Assembly: GCA_028719885.1 (NCBI GenBank)
Contig: JAQYLT010000082.1
Location: 1-64,000 of the forward strand
Length of the DNA stretch: 64,000 nucleotides
Direction: 5' to 3'
From: Bacillota bacterium
GTDB lineage: Bacteria; Bacillota; Clostridia; Oscillospirales; Oscillospiraceae
Shown: positions 62,301 to 64,000 of the stretch, piece by piece
How positions within the stretch are numbered: position 1 is the first letter of the stretch
Layout: each line of letters opens with the position of its first letter
Notes under the pieces: generated by a model
The model's database searches: none
What the model was told of the DNA's origin: nothing
What the model saw: only the letters and a program-made list of their open reading frames with translations
Made by a program: the position numbers and the translations under genes

Positions 62301-62893
62301 AGGCAGCCATCCAGCCAGGCCTGGGGATTCAGATGGCAGCGGGCGCTGTCGTATACCTTTAAAATGATATCCGGCACCGCTCCATCGTTTCGGCCGACCC
62401 CCTGGGAATCCACAAATTCCCGAAAGCAGTCGTTTTCCTCCGGCTGCTCATAGGCCCGCTCGATCACATCATTCAGCACCTGGGCTTTCAGGTCCGTGCA
62501 TTCCGCCTCATCCGCCACCCGGAAATCCGGCGCCAGATCAATGTGGTAGGCATACTCCTTTAAAATAGAAGAGCAAAAACCGTGGACGGTGGAAATCTGG
62601 GTCAAATACAGCCGCTGCATCTGCTTTTGCAGATGCTTGTTTTCCGGCTCCTGGGCAATCCGTTCCGTCAGCTTGGCGGCAATTTTTCCCCGCAGCTCCG
62701 AGGCCGCCGCCTTGGTATAGGTGATGATCAGGAAATCGTCCAGATTGGCAGGATTTACGGAGTCCGTGAGATATTGAAGCAGACGGTCCACCAGCACCTT
62801 GGTCTTGCCGGAGCCCGCTGCCGCGCTGACCAAAAGCTTTCCCCCACGGTTGGTCACCGCCTGGGCCTGTTGGGGTGTGAGTTTTTCAGCCAT
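59387..62893 (-). CDS. addA: ATP-dependent helicase/nuclease subunit A (AddA)
   Basis: AddA drives double-strand break processing with AddB. The 1,168-residue product has the UvrD-type Walker A SAAAGSGKTKVLVDRLLQ near residue 22, DEYQDSNGVQDAIF (motif II), GDVKQSIYRFR, the later helicase motif SIHKSKGLEFPVVFLCGL, and YVAMTRARDRL. A C-terminal RecB-like nuclease domain ends with GVVDCALLEEDGITVLDFKTD, which carries the catalytic Asp and Lys. The start MAEKLTPQQAQAV overlaps the addB stop by 8 bases; the track ORF starts earlier inside addB. Confidence 0.97.
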   Translation of the reverse strand: MAEKLTPQQAQAVTNRGGKLLVSAAAGSGKTKVLVDRLLQYLTDSVNPANLDDFLIITYTKAAASELRGKIAAKLTERIAQEPENKHLQKQMQRLYLTQISTVHGFCSSILKEYAYHIDLAPDFRVADEAECTDLKAQVLNDVIERAYEQPEENDCFREFVDSQGVGRNDGAVPDIILKVYDSARCHLNPQAWLDGCLENTALEGVTDAGQSLWGKYLMEHLFSWLDRELEVLRECLARLRRDTGVEKPIQNIAQLIEQLEYLRSSATWDEVCSRKDISFGVLRFSGKTYDPVLAEQVKAIRDACREELERRTRCFANASAQVLTDLRQSGGAARGLIGLVRQFDAEYSRVKRSRRILDFGDLEHRTLDLLLGKGRTGITSAAREISGRFREIMVDEYQDSNGVQDAIFSALTEEKQNCFLVGDVKQSIYRFRLADPGIFLEKYASFAPVESAQPRQGRKILLSHNFRSGAEVISGINQVFSVCMSPEVGGLHYGEAEALREGVPHVPLPEEAVELYVLDITDGDSYEKEAAFAAQRIGQMLESGTLVRQGDSLRPVTAEDIVILLRSPGTMAAAFRSALEAAGIRCALDGGSNLMDTEEISTLCALLQTVANPRQDIPLLAVLASPIFGFTADDLAELRGDGKKGYIYDGLLTSKQPKAREFLDILAVLRRTARLESLTALLQSCFLLTRLDSIYGAMAGGKAKKENLYLFYQMAVDFEKGNLRTLDQFLDHLETLRGSQVAAPGSSAGCVTIMSIHKSKGLEFPVVFLCGLSHRFNASDSREAVLCHQELGLGLAVADNENRLRYSSISKRAIAASIQSESVSEELRVLYVAMTRARDRLVMTCTMKNPEKKLKKLANRLSMGGEELVCMEADCHGDWILAAALQRVEAGALHALGGRPEKLTISDYPWKIRLLQTETSGEKVSQVTEAAAPFPQEAVEQLKKGLAFHYDHLPATQAPSKQTVTGLKGRVRDEEAQEDAPQRTKLKTWRKPTFRQAAKGGTAYGNAVHCAMQFIRYEACTDLDAVAGELNRLTEAGYLSEEQRQMVQPQTILHFFQTEVGIKLRSGVSHIREFKFSILDDGEKYGDGLAGEQVLLQGVVDCALLEEDGITVLDFKTDHITEETLPDTLRRYRLQVDTYGEALERIYQLPVKEKYLYFFHLNRLVPV

Positions 62894-64000
62894 GCTTTTC
62901 CATCTCCTTCTCCACTTCCTCCCAAAACCGCTGGGCACTCATGGCCTGATAGTTCCGTCTTCCCGCCACGCTGCCGCTGTGACAGATGCTCCCATAGGGG
63001 CAGAAGCGGCAGGCATCGTGGCTGGAGCCCCGGGTGTAGGGATTGGGCTCCACATTCCCCGAGGCGATATCCTCCACCAGCTTTCCCAGCACCCGGAACA
63101 CATACCGCTCCAGCAGCTTCATCTGCTCCCGGTCGGCCAGGTCGCCGGTACGTTCTCCTTTTTTCTGCTTCACCGGCAGCCGCTTGGGTTCCTCCCCCGG
63201 CTCCATGGCCTGAAGCACCGCCTCGTCGTTTAAAAGAAGTCCCTGGCGCTTCCAAAGCTTCCGGCGCTCCCGTTCCAATTCCTCCGGCTCCGGCACCCCC
63301 TCCGTCAGCAGATAGGGCACCCGGGCGGGGAAATACTGAACTCCGGCAGGGACGGCCTTCTCCCCCAGCATGGGGCTGCCGCTGCTTTGCAGGGCAAAGA
63401 GATAAAGAAGCATTTGCAGCCCCACGCCGTTGAACACATCGCAGTAGTCAAAATCCTTTTTTCCGGTTTTGTAGTCCACCACCCGGTAGAACCGGCTGCC
63501 GGGGCTCTGCCACACATCCACCCGGTCCACAAAGCCCCGGAGGATTGCTCCGATTTTTCCATTGGGAATGGGAATGGCCGGCAGGGAGCCCTCCTCTTGC
63601 GCGCCGAAGGCTACCTCAAAATCCGCCGGCTCAAAGTCGGACTGCTGCAATTCCTCCCACAGCTCCTGGACAACCATATCCAGCTCCCGCAGATTTCTTC
63701 GGAACAGATACTCCATCCGCTCCGATTGGAGCTGGTCAAACCGCTCTTCTGCATACTCCTGAGAATAACGATGGGCAATGTCCAGGGTCTCCTTTAGGCT
63801 CACCTGATGGAAGCCGCCCAGCTCCCGGACGCACCGGGCGGTGTTTTCCAGCACCGCGTGGACATAGGTGCCGAACTCGGCAGGGTCCACCGTGGCCTCC
63901 TTTCGCTCCCTGGCCCGCAGGCCATAGTTCAGGAAATAGGAGAGGCGGCACTCTGCCTGCTTGTCGATCTGAGAGGCGGAGAGGCTCAGGCTCTGGCCAT
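62886..64000 (-). CDS. addB: ATP-dependent nuclease subunit B (AddB), C-terminal part, cut by the window edge
   Basis: About 371 codons of the 3' end are present; the frame stays open to base 64000, beyond the start listed in the track. Visible are the nuclease-domain entry LSASQIDKQAECRLSYFLNY, which includes the first iron-sulfur Cys, GTYVHAVLENTA, a nuclease core with FYRVVDYKTGKKDFD, and the C-terminal Cys cluster DACRFCPYGSICH. These four cysteines would hold the 4Fe-4S cluster known in AddB. It is co-transcribed with addA. Confidence 0.95.
   Translation of the reverse strand, partial: GQSLSLSASQIDKQAECRLSYFLNYGLRARERKEATVDPAEFGTYVHAVLENTARCVRELGGFHQVSLKETLDIAHRYSQEYAEERFDQLQSERMEYLFRRNLRELDMVVQELWEELQQSDFEPADFEVAFGAQEEGSLPAIPIPNGKIGAILRGFVDRVDVWQSPGSRFYRVVDYKTGKKDFDYCDVFNGVGLQMLLYLFALQSSGSPMLGEKAVPAGVQYFPARVPYLLTEGVPEPEELERERRKLWKRQGLLLNDEAVLQAMEPGEEPKRLPVKQKKGERTGDLADREQMKLLERYVFRVLGKLVEDIASGNVEPNPYTRGSSHDACRFCPYGSICHSGSVAGRRNYQAMSAQRFWEEVEKEMEKHG

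Noticed and set aside
59363-62362. 999-codon plus-strand frame
   Set aside because: It is the antisense shadow of addA; the AddA frame carries all helicase and nuclease motifs.

Overview
The window looks like a chromosomal segment of a GC-rich, endospore-forming, low-oxygen Firmicute of the class Clostridia, most like gut Oscillospirales. The evidence is spore genes (spoVAC, spoVAD, spoVAE, spmA, spmB), a Gram-positive dcw cluster, sortase-built pili, AddAB, a Phe T-box, IreB, a two-cluster ferredoxin and a MurE with the meso-diaminopimelate motif DNPR. No rRNA, CRISPR array, prophage or complete insertion sequence was seen. The species cannot be named from sequence alone.

Layout, left to right. 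1-9.4 kb: the start of a probable IS630-type transposase, spoVAC, a hexuronate operon (uxuA, uxuB and a GH13 glucosidase), a LytTR/DUF3021 pair, a Phd/Doc toxin-antitoxin pair, and brnQ divergent from an XRE regulator. 9.4-13.5 kb: der-plsY-gpsA-yitT. 13.5-15.5 kb: repeats, a Fic protein lacking the catalytic His, and a tRNA operon Val-Asp-Phe-Gly-Cys with a consensus promoter. 15.6-31.1 kb: hslO, a methyltransferase and the dcw cluster, transcribed leftwards from mraZ to ftsZ, with a MraZ-type operator just after the mraZ -10 box. murB, murC, murD and ftsA are not in it. 31.2-36.9 kb: clpC, a ferredoxin, two RNA methyltransferases and spmAB. 37-39.6 kb: a BspA-type leucine-rich-repeat secreted protein and a DEDDh exonuclease.

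40-51.2 kb: a complete sortase-pilus operon on the minus strand. It encodes a coiled-coil protein, a dedicated signal peptidase, a ~1,888-residue LPSTG adhesin with ten HxHxxxC motifs, an LPSTG pilin, a class C sortase, an IPQTG minor pilin and a second sortase. Its leader holds a clear class I cyclic-di-GMP riboswitch followed by an intrinsic terminator. The terminator stem reuses the 3' strand of aptamer helix P1, which predicts an ON switch: c-di-GMP turns pilus synthesis on. This is the most notable system in the window.

51.3-64 kb: a Phe T-box and pheST, ireB, a conserved unknown, an SH3-NlpC/P60 hydrolase, spoVAD-spoVAE, a 36-residue Asn/Gln-rich peptide, then addA and most of the 3' part of addB, which runs off the right edge.

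A family of palindromic, MITE-like repeats (two near-identical 220-bp full copies and six variants) occupies most of the long intergenic gaps, including gaps inside the dcw cluster and between the Phe T-box and pheS. Many long ORFs in the supplied track are antisense shadows caused by high GC at third codon positions and are left out.
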